Below, piece by piece: positions 1-9,992 of a DNA stretch of 64,000 nt. The position numbers and the translations under genes are program-made. The stretch spans positions 5,750,001 to 5,814,000 of the forward strand of contig NZ_JAPNJW010000001.1 of the NCBI RefSeq assembly GCF_026626745.1. The letters run 5' to 3'. Under the pieces are notes generated by a model. The model searched no databases. It was not told the origin of the DNA and saw only the letters and a program-made list of their open reading frames with translations. Numbering within the stretch: the first letter of the stretch is position 1; each line of letters begins with the position of its first letter. This DNA comes from Nannocystis sp. RBIL2 (GTDB taxonomy: Bacteria > Myxococcota_A > Polyangia > Nannocystales > Nannocystaceae).

Positions 1-2
1 AC

Positions 3-536
3 GGAGGCAACTTCACCCCGGTCCTCATGCTCACCGCTCGGGACTCCACCGACGATCGAGTGCGGGGTCTCGAGGTCGGCGCTGACGACTACCTCGTCAA
101 GCCGTTCGAGCTCAGCGAGCTGCTCGCCCGGGTGCGCTCGCTGTTGCGCAGGCGTTCGTGGGAGCGCGAGCAACGCCCGCCGCAAGAGCGACCTGCGCAA
201 GATCTGGCCACGGGCGCCCCGATCCGCTTTGGCGACGCAGTCATCGACGTCGAGCGCGGCGAGGCGCGCATGGGCGAACAGGAGGTCAAGCTCACTCGCC
301 TCGAGTTCGACCTCGTGCGCTACTTCGCGGCCAATCCTGGGCGGGTGCTCTCGCGCCAGGAGCTGCAGGAGCAGGTGTGGAAGCTGGCGAACTATCCCAA
401 CACGCGGATGGTCGACAACTTCATCATGCGCCTACGGCGCCACTTCGAACCCGACCCGGTGAATCCCGTGTATTTCGTCTCGGTGCGTGGAACCGGTTAC
501 AAATTCGTGGTCCCGAGCCCGGTGACCAAACCGTGA
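3..536 (+). CDS. OmpR-family response regulator, 5' end outside window
   Basis: The reading frame is open from the first bases, so the gene begins upstream. What remains is the last third of a receiver domain, with the conserved Lys in LVKPFE near codon 40 that contacts the phosphorylation site, and then an OmpR/PhoB winged-helix DNA-binding domain ending RGTGYKFVVPSP. The acceptor Asp lies outside the window. A linker rich in Pro, Gln and Arg joins the two domains. It would be a cytoplasmic two-component transcription factor whose kinase is probably encoded next to it, beyond the left edge. The stop at 534-536 is followed after about 56 nt by a desaturase gene on the same strand, which could be a target or a cotranscribed partner (inference). 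The family assignment is secure; the stimulus is unknown. Confidence 0.93.
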   Translation, partial: GGNFTPVLMLTARDSTDDRVRGLEVGADDYLVKPFELSELLARVRSLLRRRSWEREQRPPQERPAQDLATGAPIRFGDAVIDVERGEARMGEQEVKLTRLEFDLVRYFAANPGRVLSRQELQEQVWKLANYPNTRMVDNFIMRLRRHFEPDPVNPVYFVSVRGTGYKFVVPSPVTKP

Positions 537-592
537 CACGGATTGACCGCTCGAGGACAGGCGTCGTTCCGGCATCTCCGGCACCTTGACCG

Positions 593-1546
<954 letters not shown>

Positions 1547-1550
1547 ACAT

Positions 1551-1601
1551 CTGTCCCATCGGACAGGTCTCGCGCGCACGCGAGAGACCTGTCCCGAGGG
1601 T
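1551..1601. terminator. Hairpin pair between convergent genes, member of the GGACATGTCC-type dyad family
   Basis: CTGTCC-CATC-GGACAG forms a 6-bp stem at 1551-1566, and GGACAGGTCTC at 1561 pairs with GAGACCTGTCC ending near 1594. The structures lie right after the desaturase stop and before the convergent gene ending at 1646, so a bidirectional terminator role is likely. There is no T-run on the plus side. The AT-rich patch at 1634-1648 could serve the minus-strand transcript. Confidence 0.55.
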
Positions 1602-1645
1602 CGGGTTCGCGAGACTCGAGCCGGCCGCGCGCTTTTTAGAAAACT

Positions 1646-4558
1646 TCAGGGCCGCGCTCCGACCGTCAGCTGCACGCTCGCCCCGCGCGCGAGGCCCAGC
1701 GTCAGCGTCGTCTGTGCCGGCGCCTGCGTCAGCGTCGGGAACAGATAGCTGTTCGCCCCCTGCACGTCCTGGCCGTCGACGCTGACGATCTCGTCGCCGA
1801 CCGCCATGCCCGCCAGCGCCGCCGGGCTCTTGGGCCGCACGTGGGCCACGACCCACCGCCGCTTCAGCGGATCGGCGCCGGGCGCCGCTTCGTGGGTCGT
1901 GAAGCCGAGGTCACCCCCGTACTCACCGGGCGCCGTCCGCCTCCGCGCGACGCGGATCGGTGGCAGCTCGACCGTCGCTGCCTCGCCCGACAGCGTCACC
2001 GGCAGCGAGCTCCAGTCGAACTCGCTCCTGTTCGCCGGCGACACGTAGATCTGGGCCAGCCCGGTCGGCGCGTTGCGGAACTCGAACCGACCTGACTCAT
2101 CGGTCACGTTGGCCTTGCCGTCCTGCGCGCTCGAGCTGCCGCTACCCGACACCGTGACCGTCAGCCCCGGCACCGGCTTGCCCTCGAGGTCGACCACCGT
2201 CCCACGCACCGTCACCTTCGGCGCCAGCTCGATGCGCACCCCCGACAGCTCCTCCCCGACCGCCACCTTCACCGTCGTCTCCGCGGTTCCGCCCCCCGCG
2301 CTGACCTGCACCTTGTACTCGCCCGCCGGCACCTCGGGGAAGCTCCACGCCCCGTTCGTGCGGTAGAAGGAATCGTTGCGGCGATATCCGCCCGCCGCCT
2401 CCTGGATCACCACCGAGAACTCCTCCGGCGCCGCGCCACCGCGCAACACCACAGTCCCCGCCAGCCGGGCCGCGGGTGCCAGGGTCAGCGTCACCTCGCT
2501 CCCGATCGCCACGTGCTCCGCGATCGCCTCTCCGCCGCCGCGACGGTGCGCCCGCAGCGTGTGCTTCCCGTCGCTCAGGTCGGTCAGCGTGAAGCGCCCC
2601 TCCGCGTCGGTCATGTTGGGCTGCTTGCCGAACGTCCATCGCGTCTCGCGTGACGCCGTGCCCTGGGCCGCGCCCGCGCGCTCCGCCTCGCGCGCCGCCC
2701 CGACGAACGCGTCCGCCACCGGCGCTCCGTGCTCGTCGAGCACCACTCCCGTGATCTTCCCCGACGCGCTCGCCACCACCAGGTTCACCGTCGCCACCGC
2801 GTCCGCGCGCACCTCGACCTTCTCGCCCTGGACGTCGTCGTCGCTCGTCCCCGGCGCGCGCAGCTTCTCCCAGCCCTTCTCCACCTCGGCCCGGTACTCA
2901 CCCTCCCCCACGTTCTCGATGCGGAACGTCCCGTCGTCGGCGACCGTCACCCCGAACCCATTCCTTCCGCCGGCCAGCGACACCGACGCCCCGCGCACCG
3001 GCTGGCCCTTCGCGTCGCGCACCGTCCCCCGCACCTCGCCGGCCGCTGGCAGCTCGATCCGCAGCCCTTCCACGTCCTGTCCCTCGGGCAAGGTCACTTC
3101 CATGGGCTTCGGCGTCGAGCGCGGCGGATCCCACGCCGACAGCTCTACCTCGTACTTGCCCGGCAAGAGCCCCGCCAGCTCGAACCGCCCGCTCGCGTCC
3201 GTGCTGCCGCCGTACGCCGAGGTCCGCTGCGCGTGCGGCCGACTCGGGTCGGGCTTCGCCCCCGCGCTCACCCGGATCTGCGGCACCGGTCGCCCACGCG
3301 CGTCGACCACGACCCCGCGGATTGTCTGCGCCCGCCGCACCTTCCACTCGAGCCCCGACACGCTGCGGTCCACCACCTTCACCTTTTCGTACGTCTCCTC
3401 GGAGACATATCCGGCGCACCGCACCTCGACCCCGTACTCGCCCGGTCGCACTGCTCGCAGGTGGAGCAGCCCGCCATCGATCGCCCCGCGCACCGAACGA
3501 CCGCTCGCCCCGTCGCGCAGCACCACCGTCCCGGACTCGCAGCTGCTTCCGCCCTCGATCACCACCCGGCCCTCGACGAAGAACGCCGGGTGCGCCGCGA
3601 TCACCAGCGGCTCCGACGTCTCGCCCAGCCCCAGCATCACCAGCTCCTCCGCTTGCCCGTACGTCTCGTCGGAAACCGCGCTCGGCTTGTACCCGCCAGG
3701 CTGCAAGCGATCGAGGCGAAACATCCCCTGCGCGTCGGTCATCGTCGTCGCGTACGAGCCGCCGCCGCTCGACACCTGCATGTCCGCGAGCGGCTCACCG
3801 CTGCCCGCGCGCACCACCTTGCCGACCAGCACCGCCTCCGGCGTCATGAACACCTCGTAGAAGTGCCCCGGCGCCACACCGTGGTCGCGACCCTCCGCGT
3901 AGCCGTCGGCCATGGCCCGCACCGCGAGCTCGCCCGGCTTCACCCACATCGAGAACTCGCCCTCGGGCCCGGTGACGACGACCGGCTGGAGATTGCCGAG
4001 GAGCTGCGCGCCCTCGATCGGCCCGCCGCTCAGATCTTTCACGACCCCGCGGATCTCGACGCCGCCGGCCTCGAGCACGATGTCGGCCCCGAGCAGCTCC
4101 ATCCCCTGCCGCAGCTCGACCCACTCGCGCCGACTCGCGCCCTCGCCTTGCGCGTGCAGGGCCGGGATGAACCCCGGCGCCGAGCCGACGACCTCGTGAC
4201 GCACCGGGAACAGCCCCGCGATCCGGTAGTGCCCGTCGCGTCCGCTCGTCACGCAGTCGGGCCGGCGCCGCTCGTCCGTCGTCACCCGCTCGGATCTCGC
4301 CAGCGCGCACACCTGCGCCCCCGCGATCGGCGTCCCGCGCGAGTCCTTCACGAATCCCGCGATCGACGCCCGCGCCCCCAGTCGCGGATCGAACTGCAGC
4401 ACCGCCGCCTCGACCCGCGCCACCGTCACCGCCTCGACCGGCGCTTCCCCGACCTCGCTCGCCGCGGGGCGCAACGCTTCCTCTTTCTCCCCGCGCAACC
4501 ACCACAGCACCCCCGCGAGCACTACCAGGCTCACACCGACGACGACTCTCCCGCGCAT
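1646..4558 (-). CDS. Membrane-anchored multi-module carboxypeptidase-regulatory-like protein with C-terminal PDZ domain (paralog A)
   Basis: About 970 residues. The ATG at 4558 is chosen because GGAGGAG sits 8 nt upstream; the frame is open further, to 4630. An N-terminal hydrophobic anchor (residues 5-21, ending WWLRG) is followed by about eight beta-sandwich modules of the CarboxypepD_reg type. Each opens with a G-x-V-x-D-x-x-G-x-P pattern, for example GVVKDLSGGPIEGAQ and GTVVDLEGKPVPGL. The last 70 residues form a PDZ-like domain (SPAALAGMAVGDEIVSVDG). It is predicted to face the periplasm or cell surface and has no visible catalytic motif; a scaffold or sensor role is a guess. The neighbour at 4686-7667 is a full-length paralog with the same module order, so the two arose by tandem duplication. 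A 32-bp palindrome lies between them. Confidence 0.85.
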   Translation of the reverse strand: MRGRVVVGVSLVVLAGVLWWLRGEKEEALRPAASEVGEAPVEAVTVARVEAAVLQFDPRLGARASIAGFVKDSRGTPIAGAQVCALARSERVTTDERRRPDCVTSGRDGHYRIAGLFPVRHEVVGSAPGFIPALHAQGEGASRREWVELRQGMELLGADIVLEAGGVEIRGVVKDLSGGPIEGAQLLGNLQPVVVTGPEGEFSMWVKPGELAVRAMADGYAEGRDHGVAPGHFYEVFMTPEAVLVGKVVRAGSGEPLADMQVSSGGGSYATTMTDAQGMFRLDRLQPGGYKPSAVSDETYGQAEELVMLGLGETSEPLVIAAHPAFFVEGRVVIEGGSSCESGTVVLRDGASGRSVRGAIDGGLLHLRAVRPGEYGVEVRCAGYVSEETYEKVKVVDRSVSGLEWKVRRAQTIRGVVVDARGRPVPQIRVSAGAKPDPSRPHAQRTSAYGGSTDASGRFELAGLLPGKYEVELSAWDPPRSTPKPMEVTLPEGQDVEGLRIELPAAGEVRGTVRDAKGQPVRGASVSLAGGRNGFGVTVADDGTFRIENVGEGEYRAEVEKGWEKLRAPGTSDDDVQGEKVEVRADAVATVNLVVASASGKITGVVLDEHGAPVADAFVGAAREAERAGAAQGTASRETRWTFGKQPNMTDAEGRFTLTDLSDGKHTLRAHRRGGGEAIAEHVAIGSEVTLTLAPAARLAGTVVLRGGAAPEEFSVVIQEAAGGYRRNDSFYRTNGAWSFPEVPAGEYKVQVSAGGGTAETTVKVAVGEELSGVRIELAPKVTVRGTVVDLEGKPVPGLTVTVSGSGSSSAQDGKANVTDESGRFEFRNAPTGLAQIYVSPANRSEFDWSSLPVTLSGEAATVELPPIRVARRRTAPGEYGGDLGFTTHEAAPGADPLKRRWVVAHVRPKSPAALAGMAVGDEIVSVDGQDVQGANSYLFPTLTQAPAQTTLTLGLARGASVQLTVGARP

Positions 4559-4629
4559 CTCGTCACTCCTCCGCTCGCGCATCGACAAGTCTTCGGGCCA
4601 TCCCCACGCGAGCCCGCATCTCCGCACCA

Positions 4630-4661
4630 CATGTCACGAAGGACATGTCCCTCGTGACATG
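4630..4661. repeat. 32-bp near-perfect palindrome centred on GGACATGTCC
   Basis: CATGTCACGA at the left arm mirrors TCGTGACATG at the right arm, with GGACATGTCC in the middle; only one base pair breaks the symmetry. It sits between the two PDZ paralogs, about 70 nt upstream of the start of paralog A, so it could be an operator, a terminator for paralog B, or both. It is the longest symmetric member of the window-wide dyad family. Confidence 0.8.
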
Positions 4662-4685
4662 ACCTTCAAGATATATGATTTTCGC

Positions 4686-7667
4686 TCACGGCGCCTTGCC
4701 GGCCGTCACCGGGACGCTCTTTCCGTTCGCCAGGCCCAGCGTCACGGTCGTGCCCTCGAGCACGCTGGTGAGCCCATGGTACAGATACGCGTTCGCCCCG
4801 GTCACGTCCTGCCCCTCGACGCTGGTGATCTGGTCGCCGATCTGCACCCCCGCTGTGGCCGCGGGGCTGCCCGGGCGCACGTACGCCACCACCAGCTGCC
4901 GCGTCAGCGGGTCCGCCCCCGGCTCCGGCTCCTTGATCTTGATCCCCAGCTCGCCCGACTTGTCGCCCTCTTTCACGCGCCGGCGCGCCACCTTGATCGG
5001 CGCCAGCTCGGTCACCGACGCATCGGACGACAGCATCACCGGCATCGACGTCCACGAGAACTCGTCGCTGCCCCAGCTGCGGGGGTACACGTTCACTTGC
5101 ACCTTCCCGCTCGGCGCGTTCGACACCTCGTAGCGACCCTGCTCGTCGGTCACGTTGCGCTTGTCCTCGTCGTCTCCGCTGGACGACCAGACGCCCGGCG
5201 CGCTGACGTACACCTGCATGCCCGCGATCGGCTTGCCGTCGGTGTCGACCACCGTCCCGCGCACCGACACCTTCGGCGCCAGCTCGATGCGCACCCCGCT
5301 GGTGTCCTTGCCCGCGGTCATCGTCGCGTGGGCCTCGGCCGTGCCGCCGCCCGCCGTCACCGACACCTTGTAATTGCCCGCCGGCAAGTCTGGCACGCTC
5401 CACGCCCCGCCGGTGCGGAAGAAGCTGTCGTGGCGGCGATACCCGGTCGTCTCGTCGATGATCGCGATCGTGAACTCCTCCGGCGCCGCCCCGCCGCGCA
5501 CCTGCACCGTGCCCGACATCCGCCCCGGCGACGCGATCGTCAGCACCACCTCGCTGCCCAGCTCCACGTGCTCGACGATCGCCTCGCCGCCGCCCTTGCG
5601 GTGCGCGCGGAGCGTGTGCTTCCCGGTCGGCAGCCGCTCAAGCGTGAACCTCCCGTCCTGGTCGGTCAGGTTCGGCTTCTCGAAGAACTCGCCCCAGCGA
5701 CCTTGACGCACCCCCGCGCCCGCCGACTTCGTCGCGCTGTCCGACTCGCGCGACGACTCGACGAACGCATCGGCCACCGGCCCGCCGTCCTCGTCGCGCA
5801 CCACTCCGGAGATCCGCCCCGACGCGCTCTCGACCACCAGCTTCACGGTCGCGACCTTGCCGTCGCGCACCTCGACGCGCTCGCCCTGCACGTCGTCGTC
5901 GCCCGTCCCCGGGGAGCGCATCGCCCCCTCGAACCAGCTCATCTGCGCATAGACGCGGTAGTCCCCCGCGGCGATGTGCTTGAAGACGAAGCTCCCGTCG
6001 TCCTTCGCCGTGGTCGACTGCCAGTGCACGCCGTCGTTGGCCTGCACCTTGACGGAGCCGATCGGCTGACCTTTCGGATCGCGCACCGACCCCTGCACCT
6101 CGCCGGTGGCCGGCATCTCGATGCGGATCCCCGTCGCGTCTTTGCCCTTCGGCACCTCCACCACCGTCGGCTTCGCCGGCGTCGCCCGCGGGTTCCGCCA
6201 CGCCTCCACCGACAGGTCGTAGCTCCCCGGCAGCAACCCCGACAGTTCGAAGCGCCCCTGCGCGTCGGTTTCGGGCCCCCACACGTTCGCGGTCTGGTGC
6301 TCCCGCGGCTTGCTCGGATCGGGCTTCAGCGACGCGCTGATGCCCATCTTCGCCACCGGCTTGCCGCTCGCGTCGACCACCACCCCGCGGATCGACTGCC
6401 CCCGCGACACGTCCCAGCGCAGCCCCGTCGCGCTCTTGTCGACGATCTTGATCCGCTCGTAGCGCTCCGCCGACACGTACCCGCGGCAGCGGACGTTGAC
6501 CTGATAGTCGCCCGGCAGCACCCCGCGCTTGCGCACCGTGCCGCCGCTCTCGATCGACATCCACTCGTCGCGCCCCTGCGCCGGGTCTTCGAGGTTCACG
6601 CTGCCGTCGTCGCAGCTCCCGCCGCCCTCGGTCACGATCTTGCCCTCGATGGTGAACGCCGGGTGCGCCTCGATCAGGATCGGCGCCGAAGTCTCGCCGA
6701 GCCCGAGGATCACCTGCTCCTTCGCCAGCCCGAGCGCGTCGTCGGCCTCGGCCCGCGGCTTGTAGGCGCCGGGCTCGAGCCCCTCGAGGCGGAACTCGCC
6801 GTTCGCGTCGGTGTACGCCGACTTCGGCCCGAAGCCCCAGCCGCCGGACATCGCTCGCACCAGCGCGCCCTCGACCGGCTCGCCGCCCTCGCCCGCGCGC
6901 ACCACCTTGCCGATCAGCACCGCCTCGGGCGTCAGGAACAGCTCGAACTCGTGACCCGGCGCCACACCATCCTCGTGGCCCGTCGCATAACCGTCGGCGG
7001 TCGCCATGGCGAAGATCGGCCCTTCCTTCACCCACGCCGAGAACGACCCGTCCACCGCAGTCCAGGCGAACGCCGCGTCGATCGCTACCTGAGCCCCCTC
7101 GATCGGCCCGCCGCTCAGGTCCTTGACGAAGCCGTGGACCTCGACGCCCCCGTCCTCCAGCGCGATGTCGATGCCGAGCGCCTCCATCTTCGGCCGCAGC
7201 TCGATCCAGTCGCGCCGGCTCGCGCCCTCCCCATGTTGGTACTTGCCCGGCGCGAAGCCGGGGGCGCTCGCCAGGATCACGTGGCGCACCGGGAACAGCC
7301 CCTCGAGGCGGTAGTGGCCGTCGCGCTCGGTCTTCGTGCAGACCGGCTTCTCCCTGTCCTTCGACGCCAGCTCCTCCGCATGGTTGGCCGCGCACACCTG
7401 CGCAGCGGCCACCGGCTGCCCTCGCGGGTCTCGAACGGTCCCGGCGACCGTCGCCCGGTCGGCAAAGCGCGGATTTAATAAAAGCTCCGGCCGCACCTCC
7501 GGCAAGCTCGTCGCTATCGTCTGCGCCGGCGCATCACCAGGCCCCGCCCCCACCGGCTCCGTCGCGCTCTCGGCTCCGCTACGCCACCACCATAACGCGG
7601 CCCCCGCCAAGCCCACGACCACCAGCCATACCGGCCCCGATCCTCGCGCCGTCTCGCCCTTGCTCAC
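4686..7667 (-). CDS. Membrane-anchored multi-module carboxypeptidase-regulatory-like protein with C-terminal PDZ domain (paralog B)
   Basis: 993 residues starting at a GTG at 7667, with a weak AAGGAT about 10 nt upstream. The N-terminal anchor (VWLVVVGLAGAALWWWRSG, residues 13-31) is followed by the same eight beta-sandwich modules as paralog A. Shared landmarks are DGHYR-x-x-GLFPVRH, KDLSGGPIEGAQ and RGGAAPEEF, plus a C-terminal PDZ-like domain (SPAATAGVQIGDQITSVEG). The two proteins differ by only about 23 residues in length. No catalytic residues are visible. It probably lies upstream of paralog A on the same transcript, although the palindrome between them may separate the units. Near the N-terminus, codons TTA-TTA-AAT around 7470 are unusually AT-rich for this genome. 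Confidence 0.85.
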   Translation of the reverse strand: MSKGETARGSGPVWLVVVGLAGAALWWWRSGAESATEPVGAGPGDAPAQTIATSLPEVRPELLLNPRFADRATVAGTVRDPRGQPVAAAQVCAANHAEELASKDREKPVCTKTERDGHYRLEGLFPVRHVILASAPGFAPGKYQHGEGASRRDWIELRPKMEALGIDIALEDGGVEVHGFVKDLSGGPIEGAQVAIDAAFAWTAVDGSFSAWVKEGPIFAMATADGYATGHEDGVAPGHEFELFLTPEAVLIGKVVRAGEGGEPVEGALVRAMSGGWGFGPKSAYTDANGEFRLEGLEPGAYKPRAEADDALGLAKEQVILGLGETSAPILIEAHPAFTIEGKIVTEGGGSCDDGSVNLEDPAQGRDEWMSIESGGTVRKRGVLPGDYQVNVRCRGYVSAERYERIKIVDKSATGLRWDVSRGQSIRGVVVDASGKPVAKMGISASLKPDPSKPREHQTANVWGPETDAQGRFELSGLLPGSYDLSVEAWRNPRATPAKPTVVEVPKGKDATGIRIEMPATGEVQGSVRDPKGQPIGSVKVQANDGVHWQSTTAKDDGSFVFKHIAAGDYRVYAQMSWFEGAMRSPGTGDDDVQGERVEVRDGKVATVKLVVESASGRISGVVRDEDGGPVADAFVESSRESDSATKSAGAGVRQGRWGEFFEKPNLTDQDGRFTLERLPTGKHTLRAHRKGGGEAIVEHVELGSEVVLTIASPGRMSGTVQVRGGAAPEEFTIAIIDETTGYRRHDSFFRTGGAWSVPDLPAGNYKVSVTAGGGTAEAHATMTAGKDTSGVRIELAPKVSVRGTVVDTDGKPIAGMQVYVSAPGVWSSSGDDEDKRNVTDEQGRYEVSNAPSGKVQVNVYPRSWGSDEFSWTSMPVMLSSDASVTELAPIKVARRRVKEGDKSGELGIKIKEPEPGADPLTRQLVVAYVRPGSPAATAGVQIGDQITSVEGQDVTGANAYLYHGLTSVLEGTTVTLGLANGKSVPVTAGKAP

Positions 7668-8573
7668 GCGCTACCTATCCTTTCAAACATGCCCGCAGGA
7701 GCATGTCCTAAAAAACATATCATCGCCGCGCGCCGCCGTCCCCGGCGGCACTGGCCGCGAATCACTCCCCCGGTATCGAGGGTCGCAGGTCCACGCTCAC
7801 GACCTGGCCCGCGCGTGCTCGGGTCTTGCTCGCGACAGCCGACTCGACGCCCACGCGCCCCACCCGCGAGCGCGATGTCGATCGCGGCCTCGCCTCGCCG
7901 GTCCCGGTCGCTCGCGAACCAGCGCCTCGACGCGCCGATCACCTCACGCGACCGCGCCTCGCTAACCGGCAGAGCTCGCCCGCCCCTCGGCGCCGCACGC
8001 CTGCTCGCGCGGACGCGCTCCTCGGACGCAGCGCTGACCCGCTGTCCCCGTCCGTCTCGCCCCGTCCCCGCGGCCGGCCGCAACCATGCGCGCTTCAGCG
8101 CCGCCTCGTCGTCCTCGCCGCCTCGTCGCGACCAGGCCTTCATCCCGAACTGTCTCTTCCGTGGATCTTCGGCCTTCAGCACGCGCGTCTCTCGTCTCGG
8201 CGACGTGTCACTCGGGACATGTGATTTTTCCGCTACGCCCGAGGGCCCGCAGATGTTCCCAGGTTTGGGGACGTACGCAGGAGGGGGACTCACGATCTCA
8301 CGACCCGACGCGATGCTATCGCCTCGTTGCGACGGCTTCCTGCGGCTCTGCCTGACCTTCTGCCACGGCGTCTGCGCCGCCCCGCGGACGTCGGGGAATT
8401 TCACCGCCGCGATGCGAAGAAACATCTCGTCGGCCGAGAGGCCCAGGCTGCGAGATCGGCCCCCAGGGAGCTCTGGCCCCCAGTTTCCTCGGCTTCGATC
8501 CATGACCGCGGCGGCGCCGCCCGGGCGCGGCCGTGCTGGCACCGGGCGATCAAAGGTGCCACCGTCACCGGGG
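7668..8573. other. 906-bp gap between divergent genes, no supported gene
   Basis: The frame of the downstream nuclease is open through this stretch, but the translation is Arg/Pro/Ser-rich with no recognisable fold. The first good start and the family motifs begin at 8574. The gap holds two members of the dyad family: 7686-7722 (AACATG, GCATGTCC, then an A-rich ACAT) and 8206-8224 (TGTCACTCGGGACATGTGA). It should contain the promoters of both the minus-strand PDZ protein and the plus-strand nuclease, but no clear -35/-10 pair was found. Confidence 0.6.
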
Positions 8574-9881
8574 ATGAGGGTCATCCACGCCGCCGACCTG
8601 CACATCGACAGCCCGCTCCGCGGGCTCGGTCGCATCGAGGGCGCGCCCGTCGACGACATCCGCCTGGCCACCCGCCGCGCCTTCAGCCGTCTCGTCGACA
8701 CCTGTCTCGAAGACCAGGCTGCTCTCCTGATCCTCGCCGGCGACGTGTTCGACGGCGAGTGGCGCGACTTCAACACCGGCCTCTTCTTCGTCCGCGAGCT
8801 CGCCCGCCTGCGCGACGTCGGCACCCGCGTCGTCATGGTCCGCGGCAACCACGACGCCGAGTCCGTGCTCGCGCGCCACATCCCTCTGCCGGAGCACGTC
8901 CACACCTTCCCCGCCGAGGCCGCCGGCACCCTCGAGCTGCCCGGCCTCGGCCTCGCCGTCCACGGCCAGAGCTACGGCAACCGCAGCGTCGAGGACAACC
9001 TCGCCGAGTTCTACCCCGACCGCCGGCGCGACCTCGTCAACATCGGCGTCCTCCACACCAACGCCATCGGCGCCGCCGAGCACAGCAACTACGCCCCGTG
9101 CACCGTCCAGCAGCTCGTGCGCCGCGGCTACGACTACTGGGCTTTGGGACATGTCCACAAGCGCAGCATCCTGCACGCCGACCCGTGGGTCGTCTACCCC
9201 GGCAACCTGCAGGGCCGCCACGCCCACGAGTCCGGCGCGCGCGGCTGCACCGTCCTCGACATCGACAATTTAAAAATTCGCAGCGTCGCCCACCGTGACC
9301 TCGACGTCCTCCGCTGGGCCGAGATCTCCCTCGCCGCCGCTACTGCCGCCGACACCGACGACCTGCTCGGCACCTTGCGCATGCGCCTGCAGCAGATCGT
9401 CTTCGAGGCCGGCGGTCGGCCCGTCCTCGCGCGCGTCCTCGTCGACGGCGCCACGCACCTGCACGCGCGCCTCGCCGCCCACCCCGAGCCCTTCGCCGCC
9501 CAGGCCCGGGCGATCGCGGCCGACCTCGGCGACGTGTGGATCGAGCAAGTCCGCTTCCGCACCCGGCCGCCCGCGGAGACCGAGCACGGCGAGCTCCTGG
9601 CGCTCCATCAAGCCCTGCGCGACGAGCTCGAGGCCCTCGCCGCCGACCCGCAGCGCCTCGCCGAGTACGGCCCTGCCCTCGCCCCGCTCGGCTCGCTCGT
9701 CGCACCCTACCTCGGCCTGCGCCCCGACGACCCCGAGCACCTCACCGCCCGCCTCTCCGAGGTCGAGGCCCTCCTCCTCGGCCTCCTCGCCCCTGACTAC
9801 CCGCACCCGCGCCCCGCCGCGCACCTCCCCGCGCAAGACCCGGCCCCGATCCGCGCGAGCGAGCACCCCGAGGTCCGGTGA
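8574..9881 (+). CDS. Mre11/SbcD-like metallophosphoesterase, YhaO type DNA repair nuclease
   Basis: 435 residues from the ATG at 8574, where homology begins with MRVIHAADLHID. The calcineurin-like metal-binding motifs are all present: D8-x-H10, G56-D57, G91-N92-H93-D94 and G192-H193-V194-H195. The C-terminal half is a cap region without clear motifs. It is predicted to be a Mn-dependent DNA exo/endonuclease subunit working with the AAA ATPase encoded 112 nt downstream, as in YhaO/YhaN or SbcD/SbcC pairs that process DNA ends. Two oddities are at the DNA level. The GHVH motif is written with GGA-CAT-GTC-CAC, forming GGACATGTCC at 9147-9156, and codons around 9265-9277 are almost purely A/T (AATTTAAAAATT). 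Confidence 0.9.
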   Translation: MRVIHAADLHIDSPLRGLGRIEGAPVDDIRLATRRAFSRLVDTCLEDQAALLILAGDVFDGEWRDFNTGLFFVRELARLRDVGTRVVMVRGNHDAESVLARHIPLPEHVHTFPAEAAGTLELPGLGLAVHGQSYGNRSVEDNLAEFYPDRRRDLVNIGVLHTNAIGAAEHSNYAPCTVQQLVRRGYDYWALGHVHKRSILHADPWVVYPGNLQGRHAHESGARGCTVLDIDNLKIRSVAHRDLDVLRWAEISLAAATAADTDDLLGTLRMRLQQIVFEAGGRPVLARVLVDGATHLHARLAAHPEPFAAQARAIAADLGDVWIEQVRFRTRPPAETEHGELLALHQALRDELEALAADPQRLAEYGPALAPLGSLVAPYLGLRPDDPEHLTARLSEVEALLLGLLAPDYPHPRPAAHLPAQDPAPIRASEHPEVR

Positions 9882-9920
9882 CCCGGCGCGCCCCCGCGAG
9901 CCCATCGCCCGGGCTGGGTC

Positions 9921-9949
9921 GCATGTCTTTCGGAACATGTCCGAAGCGC
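9921..9949. repeat. Dyad-family element between nuclease and ATPase genes
   Basis: GCATGTCTTTCGGAACATGTCCGAAG carries two CATGTC cores and the right half of the extended palindrome CTTC-GGACATGTCC-GAAG. It lies in the 112-nt gap of a presumed operon, so it need not end transcription. Confidence 0.7.
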
Positions 9950-9992
9950 CATCCACGAATCGGGCTCCCGACGCCTCTGCATCGATCTCGCC

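Noticed and set aside
7689..8573. N-terminal extension of the nuclease frame by 295 codons
   Set aside because: No similarity to the family, Arg/Pro/Ser-rich, and the family start motif with a good Met is at 8574.
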